DNA from: Parietaria judaica
Taxonomy: Eukaryota; Streptophyta; Magnoliopsida; Rosales; Urticaceae
Direction of reading: 5' to 3'
Length of the DNA: 64,000 nt
Assembly (NCBI GenBank): GCA_954871525.1
Contig: OX940870.1
Span: 18,755,501-18,819,500, forward strand
A model generated the notes under the pieces. It made no database searches and was not told the DNA's origin. It saw nothing but the letters and a program-made list of their open reading frames with translations. Below are positions 10,413 to 25,641 of the stretch, piece after piece. Position 1 is the first letter of the stretch; each line of letters starts with the position of its first letter. The translations under genes and the position numbers were made by a program.

Positions 10413-12950
10413 CGTTGCGAATAGATTTTACGGTCGATATCGTTCCTTTTCATGAAAAAACTAACGTTTTTTTATTAGTACGACCTAACTGAAGGTCTCG
10501 ACATTAAATTTGGCATCACGAACGCATCGTACTTTCGGTCGTAGGGAAACTAAGTTTTTAACGTATCGGTTGTGTTTTTAACGCTTTCACAATGGCTTAT
10601 TGAAACTAGAAGATATTTCTTCGCCATTTACCTATTTATATAAGTAAAAGTGATACGACTAAACGTTATTACGTTGTCGAATGTTTAATTTTTGTTAAAA
10701 AAATCTTGTTATTATGATTCTTTAACCTAAAAGAGGAAAAAGACTCAGTTTTTTTGTCGAACACGTGTTAATCGTTGCGACAAGATTTTAGGATCGATAT
10801 TGTTCCTTTTCAAGAAAAAACTAACGTTATTTTTATTAGTACGACCCAAATGAATGTCTCGACATTAAATTTGGCATCAAGAACGCATCGTACTATCGCT
10901 CGTATGGAAACTAAGTTTTTAACGTATCGGTTTCATTTTTATCGCTTTCACAATAGCTTATTCAAACTAGAAGAAATTTATTCGCTATTTAGCAATTAAA
11001 ATAAGTAAAAGTGATACAATTAAACGTTATTAGGGTGTCGAAAGTTTAATTTTTGTTAAAAAAATCTTTATATTATGGTTCTTTACCGTATAAGAGAAAA
11101 AAAGGCTCAATTTTTTTTGTCGAGCATGTGTTAGTCGTTGCGACAAGATTTTAGGATCGATATCGTTCCTTTTTAAAAAAAAAACTAACGTTATTTTTAT
11201 TAGTACGACCCAAATGAAGGTCTCGACATTAAATTTGGCATCAAGAACGCATCGTACTTTCGCTAAAATGGAAACTAAGTTTTTAACGTATCGGTTGTGT
11301 TTTTATCGCTTTCACAATGGCTTACTGAAACTAGAAGATATTTCTTCTCCATTTACCTATAAATATAAGTAAAAGTGATACAATTAAACGTTATTAGTTT
11401 GTCGAAAGTTTGAATTTTGTTAAAAAAAATCTTGTTGTTATGGTTCTTTACCCTAAAAGAGGAAAAAGACTCAATTTTTTTGGTGGAGCACGTGTTAATC
11501 GTTGCGACAAGATTTTAGGATCAATATTGTTCTTATTCCAGAAAAAAACTAACGTTATTTTTATTAGTTCAACCCAAATGAAGGTCTCGACATTAAATTT
11601 TGCATCAAGAACGCATTGTACTTTCGCTCGTATGGAAACTACGTTTTTATTGTATCGGTTGTGTTTTATCGCTTTCACAATGGCTTATTGAAACTAGAAG
11701 ATATTTCTTCTCCATTTACCTATTAATATAAGTAAAAGTGATACAATTAAACGTTATTAGTGTGTCGAAAGTTTAATTTTTGTTAAAAAAATCTTGTTAT
11801 TATGGTTCTTTAACCTAAAAGAGTAAAAATACTGAGTTTTATTTGTCGAGCACATGTTAATCGTTGCGACAAGATTTTAGGATCGATATCGTTCCTTTTC
11901 AAGAAAAAACAAACGTTATTTTCATTAGTACGACCCAAATGAAAGTCTCGATATTAAATTTGGCATCAAGAACGTATCGTACTTACACTCGTATGGAAAG
12001 TAAGTTTTTAACGTATTGGTTGCACTTTTATCGCTTTCACAATGGCTTATTGAAACTAGAAAAAATTTCTTTGCCATTTAACTATTAAAATAAGTAAAAT
12101 AGATACAATTACACGTTATTAGGGTGTCGAATGTTTAATTTTTGTTAAAAAAAATCTTTTTATTATGGTTCTTTATCCTATAAGAGGAAAAAAAGACTCA
12201 ATTTTTTTTGTCGAGCACGTGTTAGTCGTTGCGAAAAGATTTTAGGTTCGATATCTTTCCTTTTCAAGAAAAAACTAACGTTATTTCTTTTAGTACGACC
12301 CAAATGAAGGTTTCAACATTTAATTTGGCATCAAGAATGCATCGTACTTTCGCTCGTATGGAAACTAAGTTTTTAACGTATCTATTGTGTTTTTATCGCT
12401 TTCACAATGTCTTAATTATAATAGAATATATTTCTTCTCCATTTACCTATTAATATAAGTAAAAGTGATACAATTAAACGTTATTAGTGTGTCGAAAGTT
12501 TGAATTTTGTTAAAAAAATCTTGTTATTATGGTTGTTTACCTTAAAAGAGGAAAAAGACTCAGTTTTTTTGTCGAGCACGTGTTAATCGTTGCGAAAAGA
12601 TTTAAGGATCCATATCGTTCTTATTCCAGAAAAAATTAACGTTAGTTTTATTAGTGCAACCCAAATGAAGGTCTCGACATTAAATTTGGCATCAAGAACG
12701 CGTCGTACTTTCGCTCGTATGGAAACTACGTTTTTATTGTATCGGTTGTCTTTTTATCGCTTTCACAATGACTTATTGAAACTAGAAGATATTTCTTTGC
12801 CATTTAGCTATTTATATAATTAAAAGTGATACAATTAAACATTATTAGGGTGTTGAAAGTTTAATTTTTGTTAAAAAAATCTTTTTATTATGGTTCTTTA
12901 CCCTATAAGTGAAAAAAAGACTCAATTTTTTTTGTCGAGCACGTGTTAGT
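10413..12950 (+). repeat. H5: HOR copy containing the subfamily A to B transition
   Basis: Its M1 is type A (ttttacgg near 10427-10434, tttttaacgc near 10575-10584). Its M6 and M7 are type B (caagaaaa at 12265-12272, gaagatatt). It has two private changes in M5: T to A at 11985 and A to T at 12132. Confidence 0.96.
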
Positions 12951-15488
12951 CGTTGCGAATAGATTTTAGGGTCGATATCGTTCCTTTTCATGAAAAAACT
13001 AACGTTTTTTTATTAGTACGACCTAACTGAAGGTCTCGACATTAAATTTGGCATCACGAACGCATCGTACTTTCGGTCGTAGGGAAACTAAGTTTTTAAC
13101 GTATCGGTTGTGTTTTTATCGCTTTCACAATGGCTTATTGAAACTAGAAGATATTTCTTCGCCATTTACCTATTTATATAAGTAAAAGTGATACGACTAA
13201 ACGTTATTACGTTGTCGAATGTTTAATTTTTGTTAAAAAAATCTTGTTATTATGATTCTTTAACCTAAAAGAGGAAAAAGACTCAGTTTTTTTGTCGAAC
13301 ACGTGTTAATCGTTGCGACAAGATTTTAGGATCGATATTGTTCCTTTTCAAGAAAAAACTAACGTTATTTTTATTAGTACGACCCAAATGAATGTCTCGA
13401 CATTAAATTTGGCATCAAGAACGCATCGTACTATCGCTCGTATGGAAACTAAGTTTTTAACGTATCGGTTTCATTTTTATCGCTTTCACAATAGCTTATT
13501 CAAACTAGAAGAAATTTATTCGCTATTTAGCAATTAAAATAAGTAAAAGTGATACAATTAAACGTTATTAGGGTGTCGAAAGTTTAATTTTTGTTAAAAA
13601 AATCTTTATATTATGGTTCTTTACCGTATAAGAGAAAAAAAGGCTCAATTTTTTTTGTCGAGCATGTGTTAGTCGTTGCGACAAGATTTTAGGATCGATA
13701 TCGTTCCTTTTTAAAAAAAAAACTAACGTTATTTTTATTAGTACGACCCAAATGAAGGTCTCGACATTAAATTTGGCATCAAGAACGCATCGTACTTTCG
13801 CTAAAATGGAAACTAAGTTTTTAACGTATCGGTTGTGTTTTTATCGCTTTCACAATGGCTTACTGAAACTAGAAGATATTTCTTCTCCATTTACCTATAA
13901 ATATAAGTAAAAGTGATACAATTAAACGTTATTAGTTTGTCGAAAGTTTGAATTTTGTTAAAAAAAATCTTGTTGTTATGGTTCTTTACCCTAAAAGAGG
14001 AAAAAGACTCAATTTTTTTGGTGGAGCACGTGTTAATCGTTGCGACAAGATTTTAGGATCAATATTGTTCTTATTCCAGAAAAAAACTAACGTTATTTTT
14101 ATTAGTTCAACCCAAATGAAGGTCTCGACATTAAATTTTGCATCAAGAACGCATTGTACTTTCGCTCGTATGGAAACTACGTTTTTATTGTATCGGTTGT
14201 GTTTTATCGCTTTCACAATGGCTTATTGAAACTAGAAGATATTTCTTCTCCATTTACCTATTAATATAAGTAAAAGTGATACAATTAAACGTTATTAGTG
14301 TGTCGAAAGTTTAATTTTTGTTAAAAAAATCTTGTTATTATGGTTCTTTAACCTAAAAGAGTAAAAATACTGAGTTTTATTTGTCGAGCACATGTTAATC
14401 GTTGCGACAAGATTTTAGGATCGATATCGTTCCTTTTCAAGAAAAAACAAACGTTATTTTCATTAGTACGACCCAAATGAAAGTCTCGATATTAAATTTG
14501 GCATCAAGAACGTATCGTACTTTCACTCGTATGGAAAGTAAGTTTTTAACGTATTGGTTGCACTTTTATCGCTTTCACAATGGCTTATTGAAACTAGAAA
14601 AAATTTCTTTGCCATTTAACTATTAAAATAAGTAAAATAGATACAATTACACGTTATTAGGGTGTCGAAAGTTTAATTTTTGTTAAAAAAAATCTTTTTA
14701 TTATGGTTCTTTATCCTATAAGAGGAAAAAAAGACTCAATTTTTTTTGTCGAGCACGTGTTAGTCGTTGCGAAAAGATTTTAGGTTCGATATCTTTCCTT
14801 TTCAAGAAAAAACTAACGTTATTTCTTTTAGTACGACCCAAATGAAGGTTTCAACATTTAATTTGGCATCAAGAATGCATCGTACTTTCGCTCGTATGGA
14901 AACTAAGTTTTTAACGTATCTATTGTGTTTTTATCGCTTTCACAATGTCTTAATTATAATAGAATATATTTCTTCTCCATTTACCTATTAATATAAGTAA
15001 AAGTGATACAATTAAACGTTATTAGTGTGTCGAAAGTTTGAATTTTGTTAAAAAAATCTTGTTATTATGGTTGTTTACCTTAAAAGAGGAAAAAGACTCA
15101 GTTTTTTTGTCGAGCACGTGTTAATCGTTGCGAAAAGATTTAAGGATCCATATCGTTCTTATTCCAGAAAAAATTAACGTTAGTTTTATTAGTGCAACCC
15201 AAATGAAGGTCTCGACATTAAATTTGGCATCAAGAACGCGTCGTACTTTCGCTCATATGGAAACTACGTTTTTATTGTATCGGTTGTCTTTTTATCGCTT
15301 TCACAATGACTTATTGAAGCTAGAAGATATTTCTTTGCCATTTAGCTATTTATATAATTAAAAGTGATACAATTAAACATTATTAGGGTGTTGAAAGTTT
15401 AATTTTTGTTAAAAAAATCTTTTTATTATGGTTCTTTACCCTATAAGTGAAAAAAAGACTCAATTTTTTTTGTCGAGCACGTGTTAGT
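12951..15488 (+). repeat. H6: seven-monomer HOR copy, first complete subfamily B unit
   Basis: Both M1 markers are now type B. M7 has a private G to A at 15255 (a CpG lost) and the variant gaagctag (G at 15319), shared with H7, H14 and H15. Confidence 0.96.
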
Positions 15489-18026
15489 CGTTGCGAATAG
15501 ATTTTAGGGTCGATATCGTTCCTTTTCATGAAAAAACTAACGTTTTTTTATTAGTACGACCTAACTGAAGGTCTCGACATTAAATTTGGCATCACGAACG
15601 CATCGTACTTTCGGTCGTAGGGAAACTAAGTTTTTAACGTATCGGTTGTGTTTTTATCGCTTTCACAATGGCTTATTGAAACTAGAAGATATTTCTTCGC
15701 CATTTACCTATTTATATAAGTAAAAGTGATACGACTAAACGTTATTACGTTGTCGAATGTTTAATTTTTGTTAAAAAAATCTTGTTATTATGATTCTTTA
15801 ACCTAAAAGAGGAAAAAGACTCAGTTTTTTTGTCGAACACGTGTTAATCGTTGCGACAAGATTTTAGGATCGATATTGTTCCTTTTCAAGAAAAAACTAA
15901 CGTTATTTTTATTAGTACGACCCAAATGAATGTCTCGACATTAAATTTGGCATCAAGAACGCATCGTACTATCGCTCGTATGGAAACTAAGTTTTTAACG
16001 TATCGGTTTCATTTTTATCGCTTTCACAATAGCTTATTCAAACTAGAAGAAATTTATTCGCTATTTAGCAATTAAAATAAGTAAAAGTGATACAATTAAA
16101 TGTTATTAGGGTGTCGAAAGTTTAATTTTTGTTAAAAAAATCTTTATATTATGGTTCTTTACCGTATAAGAGAAAAAAAGGCTCAATTTTTTTTGTCGAG
16201 CATGTGTTAGTCGTTGCGACAAGATTTTAGGATCGATATCGTTCCTTTTTAAAAAAAAAACTAACGTTATTTTTATTAGTACGACCCAAATGAAGGTCTC
16301 GACATTAAATTTGGCATCAAGAACGCATCGTACTTTCGCTAAAATGGAAACTAAGTTTTTAACGTATCGGTTGTGTTTTTATCGCTTTCACAATGGCTTA
16401 CTGAAACTAGAAGATATTTCTTCTCCATTTACCTATAAATATAAGTAAAAGTGATACAATTAAACGTTATTAGTTTGTCGAAAGTTTGAATTTTGTTAAA
16501 AAAAATCTTGTTGTTATGGTTCTTTACCCTAAAAGAGGAAAAAGACTCAATTTTTTTGGTGGAGCACGTGTTAATCGTTGCGACAAGATTTTAGGATCAA
16601 TATTGTTCTTATTCCAGAAAAAAACTAACGTTATTTTTATTAGTTCAACCCAAATGAAGGTCTCGACATTAAATTTTGCATCAAGAACGCATTGTACTTT
16701 CGCTCGTATGGAAACTACGTTTTTATTGTATCGGTTGTGTTTTATCGCTTTCACAATGGCTTATTGAAACTAGAAGATATTTCTTCTCCATTTACCTATT
16801 AATATAAGTAAAAGTGATACAATTAAACGTTATTAGTGTGTCGAAAGTTTAATTTTTGTTAAAAAAATCTTGTTATTATGGTTCTTTAACCTAAAAGAGT
16901 AAAAATACTGAGTTTTATTTGTCGAGCACATGTTAATCGTTGCGACAAGATTTTAGGATCGATATCGTTCCTTTTCAAGAAAAAACAAACGTTATTTTCA
17001 TTAGTACGACCCAAATGAAAGTCTCGATATTAAATTTGGCATCAAGAACGTATCGTACTTTCACTCGTATGGAAAGTAAGTTTTTAACGTATTGGTTGCA
17101 CTTTTATCGCTTTCACAATGGCTTATTGAAACTAGAAAAAATTTCTTTGCCATTTAACTATTAAAATAAGTAAAATAGATACAATTACACGTTATTAGGG
17201 TGTCGAAAGTTTAATTTTTGTTAAAAAAAATCTTTTTATTATGGTTCTTTATCCTATAAGAGGAAAAAAAGACTCAATTTTTTTTGTCGAGCACGTGTTA
17301 GTCGTTGCGAAAAGATTTTAGGTTCGATATCTTTCCTTTTCAAGAAAAAACTAACGTTGTTTCTTTTAGTACGACCCAAATGAAGGTTTCAACATTTAAT
17401 TTGGCATCAAGAATGCATCGTACTTTCGCTCGTATGGAAACTAAGTTTTTAACGTATCTATTGTGTTTTTATCGCTTTCACAATGTCTTAATTATAATAG
17501 AATATATTTCTTCTCCATTTACCTATTAATATAAGTAAAAGTGATACAATTAAACGTTATTAGTGTGTCGAAAGTTTGAATTTTGTTAAAAAAATCTTGT
17601 TATTATGGTTGTTTACCTTAAAAGAGGAAAAAGACTCAGTTTTTTTGTCGAGCACGTGTTAATCGTTGCGAAAAGATTTAAGGATCCATATCGTTCTTAT
17701 TCCAGAAAAAATTAACGTTAGTTTTATTAGTGCAACCCAAATGAAGGTCTCGACATTAAATTTGGCATCAAGAACGCGTCGTACTTTCGCTCGTATGGAA
17801 ACTACGTTTTTATTGTATCGGTTGTCTTTTTATCGCTTTCACAATGACTTATTGAAGCTAGAAGATATTTCTTTGCCATTTAGCTATTTATATAATTAAA
17901 AGTGATACAATTAAACATTATTAGGGTGTTGAAAGTTTAATTTTTGTTAAAAAAATCTTTTTATTATGGTTCTTTACCCTATAAGTGAAAAAAAGACTCA
18001 ATTTTTTTTGTCGAGCACGTGTTAGT
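15489..18026 (+). repeat. H7: seven-monomer HOR copy, subfamily B
   Basis: It has a private C to T at 16101 (CpG) in the M2 tail. M6 has A to G at 17359, found elsewhere only in H14 at 35124. M7 has the gaagctag form (G at 17857). Confidence 0.96.
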
Positions 18027-20565
18027 CGTTGCGAATAGATTTTAGGGTCGATATCGTTCCTTTTCATGAAAAAACTAACGTTTTTTTATTAGTACGACCT
18101 AACTGAAGGTCTCGACATTAAATTTGGCATCACGAACGCATCGTACTTTCGGTCGTAGGGAAACTAAGTTTTTAACGTATCGGTTGTGTTTTTATCGCTT
18201 TCACAATGGCTTATTGAAACTAGAAGATATTTCTTCGCCATTTACCTATTTATATAAGTAAAAGTGATACGACTAAACGTTATTACGTTGTCGAATGTTT
18301 AATTTTTGTTAAAAAAATCTTGTTATTATGATTCTTTAACCTAAAAGAGGAAAAAGACTCAGTTTTTTTGTCGAACACGTGTTAATCGTTGCGACAAGAT
18401 TTTAGGATCGATATTGTTCCTTTTCAAGAAAAAACTAACGTTATTTTTATTAGTACGACCCAAATGAATGTCTCGACATTAAATTTGGCATCAAGAACGC
18501 ATCGTACTATCGCTCGTATGGAAACTAAGTTTTTAACGTATCGGTTTCATTTTTATCGCTTTCACAATAGCTTATTCAAACTAGAAGAAATTTATTCGCT
18601 ATTTAGCAATTAAAATAAGTAAAAGTGATACAATTAAACGTTATTAGGGTGTCGAAAGTTTAATTTTTGTTAAAAAAATCTTTATATTATGGTTCTTTAC
18701 CGTATAAGAGAAAAAAAGGCTCAATTTTTTTTGTCGAGCATGTGTTAGTCGTTGCGACAAGATTTTAGGATCGATATCGTTCCTTTTTAAAAAAAAAACT
18801 AACGTTATTTTTATTAGTACGACCCAAATGAAGGTCTCGACATTAAATTTGGCATCAAGAACGCATCGTACTTTCGCTAAAATGGAAACTAAGTTTTTAA
18901 CGTATCGGTTGTGTTTTTATCGCTTTCACAATGGCTTACTGAAACTAGAAGATATTTCTTCTCCATTTACCTATAAATATAAGTAAAAGTGATACAATTA
19001 AACGTTATTAGTTTGTCGAAAGTTTGAATTTTGTTAAAAAAAATCTTGTTGTTATGGTTCTTTACCCTAAAAGAGGAAAAAGACTCAATTTTTTTGGTGG
19101 AGCACGTGTTAATCGTTGCGACAAGATTTTAGGATCAATATTGTTCTTATTCCAGAAAAAAACTAACGTTATTTTTATTAGTTCAACCCAAATGAAGGTC
19201 TCGACATTAAATTTTGCATCAAGAACGCATTGTACTTTCGCTCGTATGGAAACTACGTTTTTATTGTATCGGTTGTGTTTTATCGCTTTCACAATGGCTT
19301 ATTGAAACTAGAAGATATTTCTTCTCCATTTACCTATTAATATAAGTAAAAGTGATACAATTAAACGTTATTAGTGTGTCGAAAGTTTAATTTTTGTTAA
19401 AAAAATCTTGTTATTATGGTTCTTTAACCTAAAAGAGTAAAAATACTGAGTTTTATTTGTCGAGCACATGTTAATCGTTGCGACAAGATTTTAGGATCGA
19501 TATCGTTCCTTTTCAAGAAAAAACAAACGTTATTTTCATTAGTACGACCCAAATGAAAGTCTCGATATTAAATTTGGCATCAAGAACGTATCGTACTTTC
19601 ACTCGTATGGAAAGTAAGTTTTTAACGTATTGGTTGCACTTTTATCGCTTTCACAATGGCTTATTGAAACTAGAAAAAATTTCTTTGCCATTTAACTATT
19701 AAAATAAGTAAAATAGATACAATTACACGTTATTAGGGTGTCGAAAGTTTAATTTTTGTTAAAAAAAAATCTTTTTATTATGGTTCTTTATCCTATAAGA
19801 GGAAAAAAAGACTCAATTTTTTTTGTCGAGCACGTGTTAGTCGTTGCGAAAAGATTTTAGGTTCGATATCTTTCCTTTTCAAGAAAAAACTAACGTTATT
19901 TCTTTTAGTACGACCCAAATGAAGGTTTCAACATTTAATTTGGCATCAAGAATGCATCGTACTTTCGCTCGTATGGAAACTAAGTTTTTAACGTATCTAT
20001 TGTGTTTTTATCGCTTTCACAATGTCTTAATTATAATAGAATATATTTCTTCTCCATTTACCTATTAATATAAGTAAAAGTGATACAATTAAACGTTATT
20101 AGTGTGTCGAAAGTTTAATTTTTGTTAAAAAAATCTTGTTATTATGGTTGTTTACCTTAAAAGAGGAAAAAGACTCAGTTTTTTTGTCGAGCACGTGTTA
20201 ATCGTTGCGAAAAGATTTAAGGATCCATATCGTTCTTATTCCAGAAAAAATTAACGTTAGTTTTATTAGTGCAACCCAAATGAAGGTCTCGACATTAAAT
20301 TTGGCATCAAGAACGCGTCGTACTTTCGCTCGTATGGAAACTACGTTTTTATTGTATCGGTTGTCTTTTTATCGCTTTCACAATGACTTATTGAAACTAG
20401 AAGATATTTCTTTGCCATTTAGCTATTTATATAATTAAAAGTGATACAATTAAACATTATTAGGGTGTTGAAAGTTTAATTTTTGTTAAAAAAATCTTTT
20501 TATTATGGTTCTTTACCCTATAAGTGAAAAAAAGACTCAATTTTTTTTGTCGAGCACGTGTTAGT
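18027..20565 (+). repeat. H8: seven-monomer HOR copy, subfamily B
   Basis: 2539 bases because the A run in the M5 tail near 19761-19769 has nine A. The M6 tail has gtttaattttt in place of gtttgaatttt (A at 20116, T at 20118), seen elsewhere only in H15. This is the normal form of several other monomer tails, so a conversion event is likely. Confidence 0.96.
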
Positions 20566-23103
20566 CGTTGCGAATAGATTTTAGGGTCGATATCGTTCCT
20601 TTTCATGAAAAAACTAACGTTTTTTTATTAGTACGACCTAACTGAAGGTCTCGACATTAAATTTGGCATCACGAACGCATCGTACTTTCGGTCGTAGGGA
20701 AACTAAGTTTTTAACGTATCGGTTGTGTTTTTATCGCTTTCACAATGGCTTATTGAAACTAGAAGATATTTCTTCGCCATTTACCTATTTATATAAGTAA
20801 AAGTGATACGACTAAACGTTATTACGTTGTCGAATGTTTAATTTTTGTTAAAAAAATCTTGTTATTATGATTCTTTAACCTAAAAGAGGAAAAAGACTCA
20901 GTTTTTTTGTCGAACACGTGTTAATCGTTGCGACAAGATTTTAGGATCGATATTGTTCCTTTTCAAGAAAAAACTAACGTTATTTTTATTAGTACGACCC
21001 AAATGAATGTCTCGACATTAAATTTGGCATCAAGAACGCATCGTACTATCGCTCGTATGGAAACTAAGTTTTTAACGTATCGGTTTCATTTTTATCGCTT
21101 TCACAATAGCTTATTCAAACTAGAAGAAATTTATTCGCTATTTAGCAATTAAAATAAGTAAAAGTGATACAATTAAACGTTATTAGGGTGTCGAAAGTTT
21201 AATTTTTGTTAAAAAAATCTTTATATTATGGTTCTTTACCGTATAAGAGAAAAAAAGGCTCAATTTTTTTTGTCGATCATGTGTTAGTCGTTGCGACAAG
21301 ATTTTAGGATCGATATCGTTCCTTTTTAAAAAAAAAACTAACGTTATTTTTATTAGTACGACCCAAATGAAGGTCTCGACATTAAATTTGGCATCAAGAA
21401 CGCATCGTACTTTCGCTAAAATGGAAACTAAATTTTTAACGTATCGGTTGTGTTTTTATCGCTTTCACAATGGCTTACTGAAACTAGAAGATATTTCTTC
21501 TCCATTTACCTATAAATATAAGTAAAAGTGATACAATTAAACGTTATTAGTTTGTCGAAAGTTTGAATTTTGTTAAAAAAAATCTTGTTGTTATGGTTCT
21601 TTACCCTAAAAGAGGAAAAAGACTCAATTTTTTTGGTGGAGCACGTGTTAATCGTTGCGACAAGATTTTAGGATCAATATTGTTCTTATTCCAGAAAAAA
21701 ACTAACGTTATTTTTATTAGTTCAACCCAAATGAAGGTCTCGACATTAAATTTTGCATCAAGAACGCATTGTACTTTCGCTCGTATGGAAACTACGTTTT
21801 TATTGTATCGGTTGTGTTTTATCGCTTTCACAATGGCTTATTGAAACTAGAAGATATTTCTTCTCCATTTACCTATTAATATAAGTAAAAGTGATACAAT
21901 TAAACGTTATTAGTGTGTCGAAAGTTTAATTTTTGTTAAAAAAATCTTGTTATTATGGTTCTTTAACCTAAAAGAGTAAAAATACTGAGTTTTATTTGTC
22001 GAGCACATGTTAATCGTTGCGACAAGATTTTAGGATCGATATCGTTCCTTTTCAAGAAAAAACAAACGTTATTTTCATTAGTACGACCCAAATGAAAGTC
22101 TCGATATTAAATTTGGCATCAAGAACGTATCGTACTTTCACTCGTATGGAAAGTAAGTTTTTAACGTATTGGTTGCACTTTTATCGCTTTCACAATGGCT
22201 TATTGAAACTAGAAAAAATTTCTTTGCCATTTAACTATTAAAATAAGTAAAATAGATACAATTACACGTTATTAGGGTGTCGAAAGTTTAATTTTTGTTA
22301 AAAAAAATCTTTTTATTATGGTTCTTTATCCTATAAGAGGAAAAAAAGACTCAATTTTTTTTGTCGAGCACGTGTTAGTCGTTGCGAAAAGATTTTAGGT
22401 TCGATATCTTTCCTTTTCAAGAAAAAACTAACGTTATTTCTTTTAGTACGACCCAAATGAAGGTTTCAACATTTAATTTGGCATCAAGAATGCATCGTAC
22501 TTTCGCTCGTATGGAAACTAAGTTTTTAACGTATCTATTGTGTTTTTATCGCTTTCACAATGTCTTAATTATAATAGAATATATTTCTTCTCCATTTACC
22601 TATTAATATAAGTAAAAGTGATACAATTAAACGTTATTAGTGTGTCGAAAGTTTGAATTTTGTTAAAAAAATCTTGTTATTATGGTTGTTTACCTTAAAA
22701 GAGGAAAAAGACTCAGTTTTTTTGTCGAGCACGTGTTAATCGTTGCGAAAAGATTTAAGGATCCATATCGTTCTTATTCCAGAAAAAATTAACGTTAGTT
22801 TTATTAGTGCAACCCAAATGAAGGTCTCGACATTAAATTTGGCATCAAGAACGCGTCGTACTTTCGCTCGTATGGAAACTACGTTTTTATTGTATCGGTT
22901 GTCTTTTTATCGCTTTCACAATGACTTATTGAAACTAGAAGATATTTCTTTGCCATTTAGCTATTTATATAATTAAAAGTGATACAATTAAACATTATTA
23001 GGGTGTTGAAAGTTTAATTTTTGTTAAAAAAATCTTTTTATTATGGTTCTTTACCCTATAAGTGAAAAAAAGACTCAATTTTTTTTGTCGAGCACGTGTT
23101 AGT
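20566..23103 (+). repeat. H9: seven-monomer HOR copy, subfamily B
   Basis: The M2 tail has gatcatg instead of gagcatg (T at 21277), shared with H12, H16 and H19. M3 has actaaattt (A at 21432), which is otherwise absent until H16. Confidence 0.96.
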
Positions 23104-25641
23104 CGTTGCGAATAGATTTTAGGGTCGATATCGTTCCTTTTCATCAAAAAACTAACGTTTTTTTATTAGTACGACCTAACTGAAGGTCTCGACATTAAAT
23201 TTGGCATCACGAACGCATCGTACTTTCGGTCGTAGGGAAACTAAGTTTTTAACGTATCGGTTGTGTTTTTATCGCTTTCACAATGGCTTATTGAAACTAG
23301 AAGATATTTCTTCGCCATTTACCTATTTATATAAGTAAAAGTGATACGACTAAACGTTATTACGTTGTCGAATGTTTAATTTTTGTTAAAAAAATCTTGT
23401 TATTATGATTCTTTAACCTAAAAGAGGAAAAAGACTCAGTTTTTTTGTCGAACACGTGTTAATCGTTGCGACAAGATTTTAGGATCGATATTGTTCCTTT
23501 TCAAGAAAAAACTAACGTTATTTTTATTAGTACGACCCAAATGAATGTCTCGACATTAAATTTGGCATCAAGAACGCATCGTACTATCGCTCGTATGGAA
23601 ACTAAGTTTTTAACGTATCGGTTTCATTTTTATCGCTTTCACAATAACTTATTCAAACTAGAAGAAATTTATTCGCTATTTAGCAATTAAAATAAGTAAA
23701 AGTGATACAATTAAACGTTATTAGGGTGTCGAAAGTTTAATTTTTGTTAAAAAAATCTTTATATTATGGTTCTTTACCGTATAAGAGAAAAAAAGGCTCA
23801 TTTTTTTTTGTCGAGCATGTGTTAGTCGTTGCGACAAGATTTTAGGATCGATATCGTTCCTTTTTAAAAAAAAAACTAACGTTATTTTTATTAGTACGAC
23901 CCAAATGAAGGTCTCGACATTAAATTTGGCATCAAGAACGCATCGTACTTTCGCTAAAATGGAAACTAAGTTTTTAACGTATCGGTTGTGTTTTTATCGC
24001 TTTCACAATGGCTTACTGAAACTAGAAGATATTTCTTCTCCATTTACCTATAAATATAAGTAAAAGTGATACAATTAAACGTTATTAGTTTGTCGAAAGT
24101 TTGAATTTTGTTAAAAAAAATCTTGTTGTTATGGTTCTTTACCCTAAAAGAGGAAAAAGACTCAATTTTTTTGGTGGAGCACGTGTTAATCGTTGCGACA
24201 AGATTTTAGGATCAATATTGTTCTTATTCCAGAAAAAAACTAACGTTATTTTTATTAGTTCAACCCAAATGAAGGTCTCGACATTAAATTTTGCATCAAG
24301 AACGCATTGTACTTTCGCTCGTATGGAAACTACGTTTTTATTGTATCGGTTGTGTTTTATCGCTTTCACAATGGCTTATTGAAACTAGAAGATATTTCTT
24401 CTCCATTTACCTATTAATATAAGTAAAAGTGATACAATTAAACGTTATTAGTGTGTCGAAAGTTTAATTTTTGTTAAAAAAATCTTGTTATTATGGTTCT
24501 TTAACCTAAAAGAGTAAAAATACTGAGTTTTATTTGTCGAGCACATGTTAATCGTTGCGACAAGATTTTAGGATCGATATCGTTCCTTTTCAAGAAAAAA
24601 CAAACGTTATTTTCATTAGTACGACCCAAATGAAAGTCTCGATATTAAATTTGGCATCAAGAACGTATCGTACTTTCACTCGTATGGAAAGTAAGTTTTT
24701 AACGTATTGGTTGCACTTTTATCGCTTTCACAATGGCTTATTGAAACTAGAAAAAATTTCTTTGCCATTTAACTATTAAAATAAGTAAAATAGATACAAT
24801 TACACGTTATTAGGGTGTCGAAAGTTTAATTTTTGTTAAAAAAAATCTTTTTATTATGGTTCTTTATCCTATAAGAGGAAAAAAAGACTCAATTTTTTTT
24901 GTCGAGCACGTGTTAGTCGTTGCGAAAAGATTTTAGGTTCGATATCTTTCCTTTTCAAGAAAAAACTAACGTTATTTCTTTTAGTACGACCCAAATGAAG
25001 GTTTCAACATTTAATTTGGCATCAAGAATGCATCGTACTTTCGCTCGTATGGAAACTAAGTTTTTAACGTATCTATTGTGTTTTTATCGCTTTCACAATG
25101 TCTTAATTATAATAGAATATATTTCTTCTCCATTTACCTATTAATATAAGTAAAAGTGATACAATTAAACGTTATTAGTGTGTCGAAAGTTTGAATTTTG
25201 TTAAAAAAATCTTGTTATTATGGTTGTTTACCTTAAAAGAGGAAAAAGACTCAGTTTTTTTGTCGAGCACGTGTTAATCGTTGCGAAAAGATTTAAGGAT
25301 CCATATCGTTCTTATTCCAGAAAAAATTAACGTTAGTTTTATTAGTGCAACCCAAATGAAGGTCTCGACATTAAATTTGGCATCAAGAACGCGTCGTACT
25401 TTCGCTCGTATGGAAACTACGTTTTTATTGTATCGGTTGTCTTTTTATCGCTTTCACAATGACTTATTGAAACTAGAAGATATTTCTTTGCCATTTAGCT
25501 ATTTATATAATTAAAAGTGATACAATTAAACATTATTAGGGTGTTGAAAGTTTAATTTTTGTTAAAAAAATCTTTTTATTATGGTTCTTTACCCTATAAG
25601 TGAAAAAAAGACTCAATTTTTTTTGTCGAGCACGTGTTAGT
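23104..25641 (+). repeat. H10: HOR copy, first of a three-copy family
   Basis: Three changes are shared only with H11 and H12: M1 catcaaa (C at 23145), M2 caataactt (A at 23647), and ctcattt in the M2 tail (T at 23801). Confidence 0.96.
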
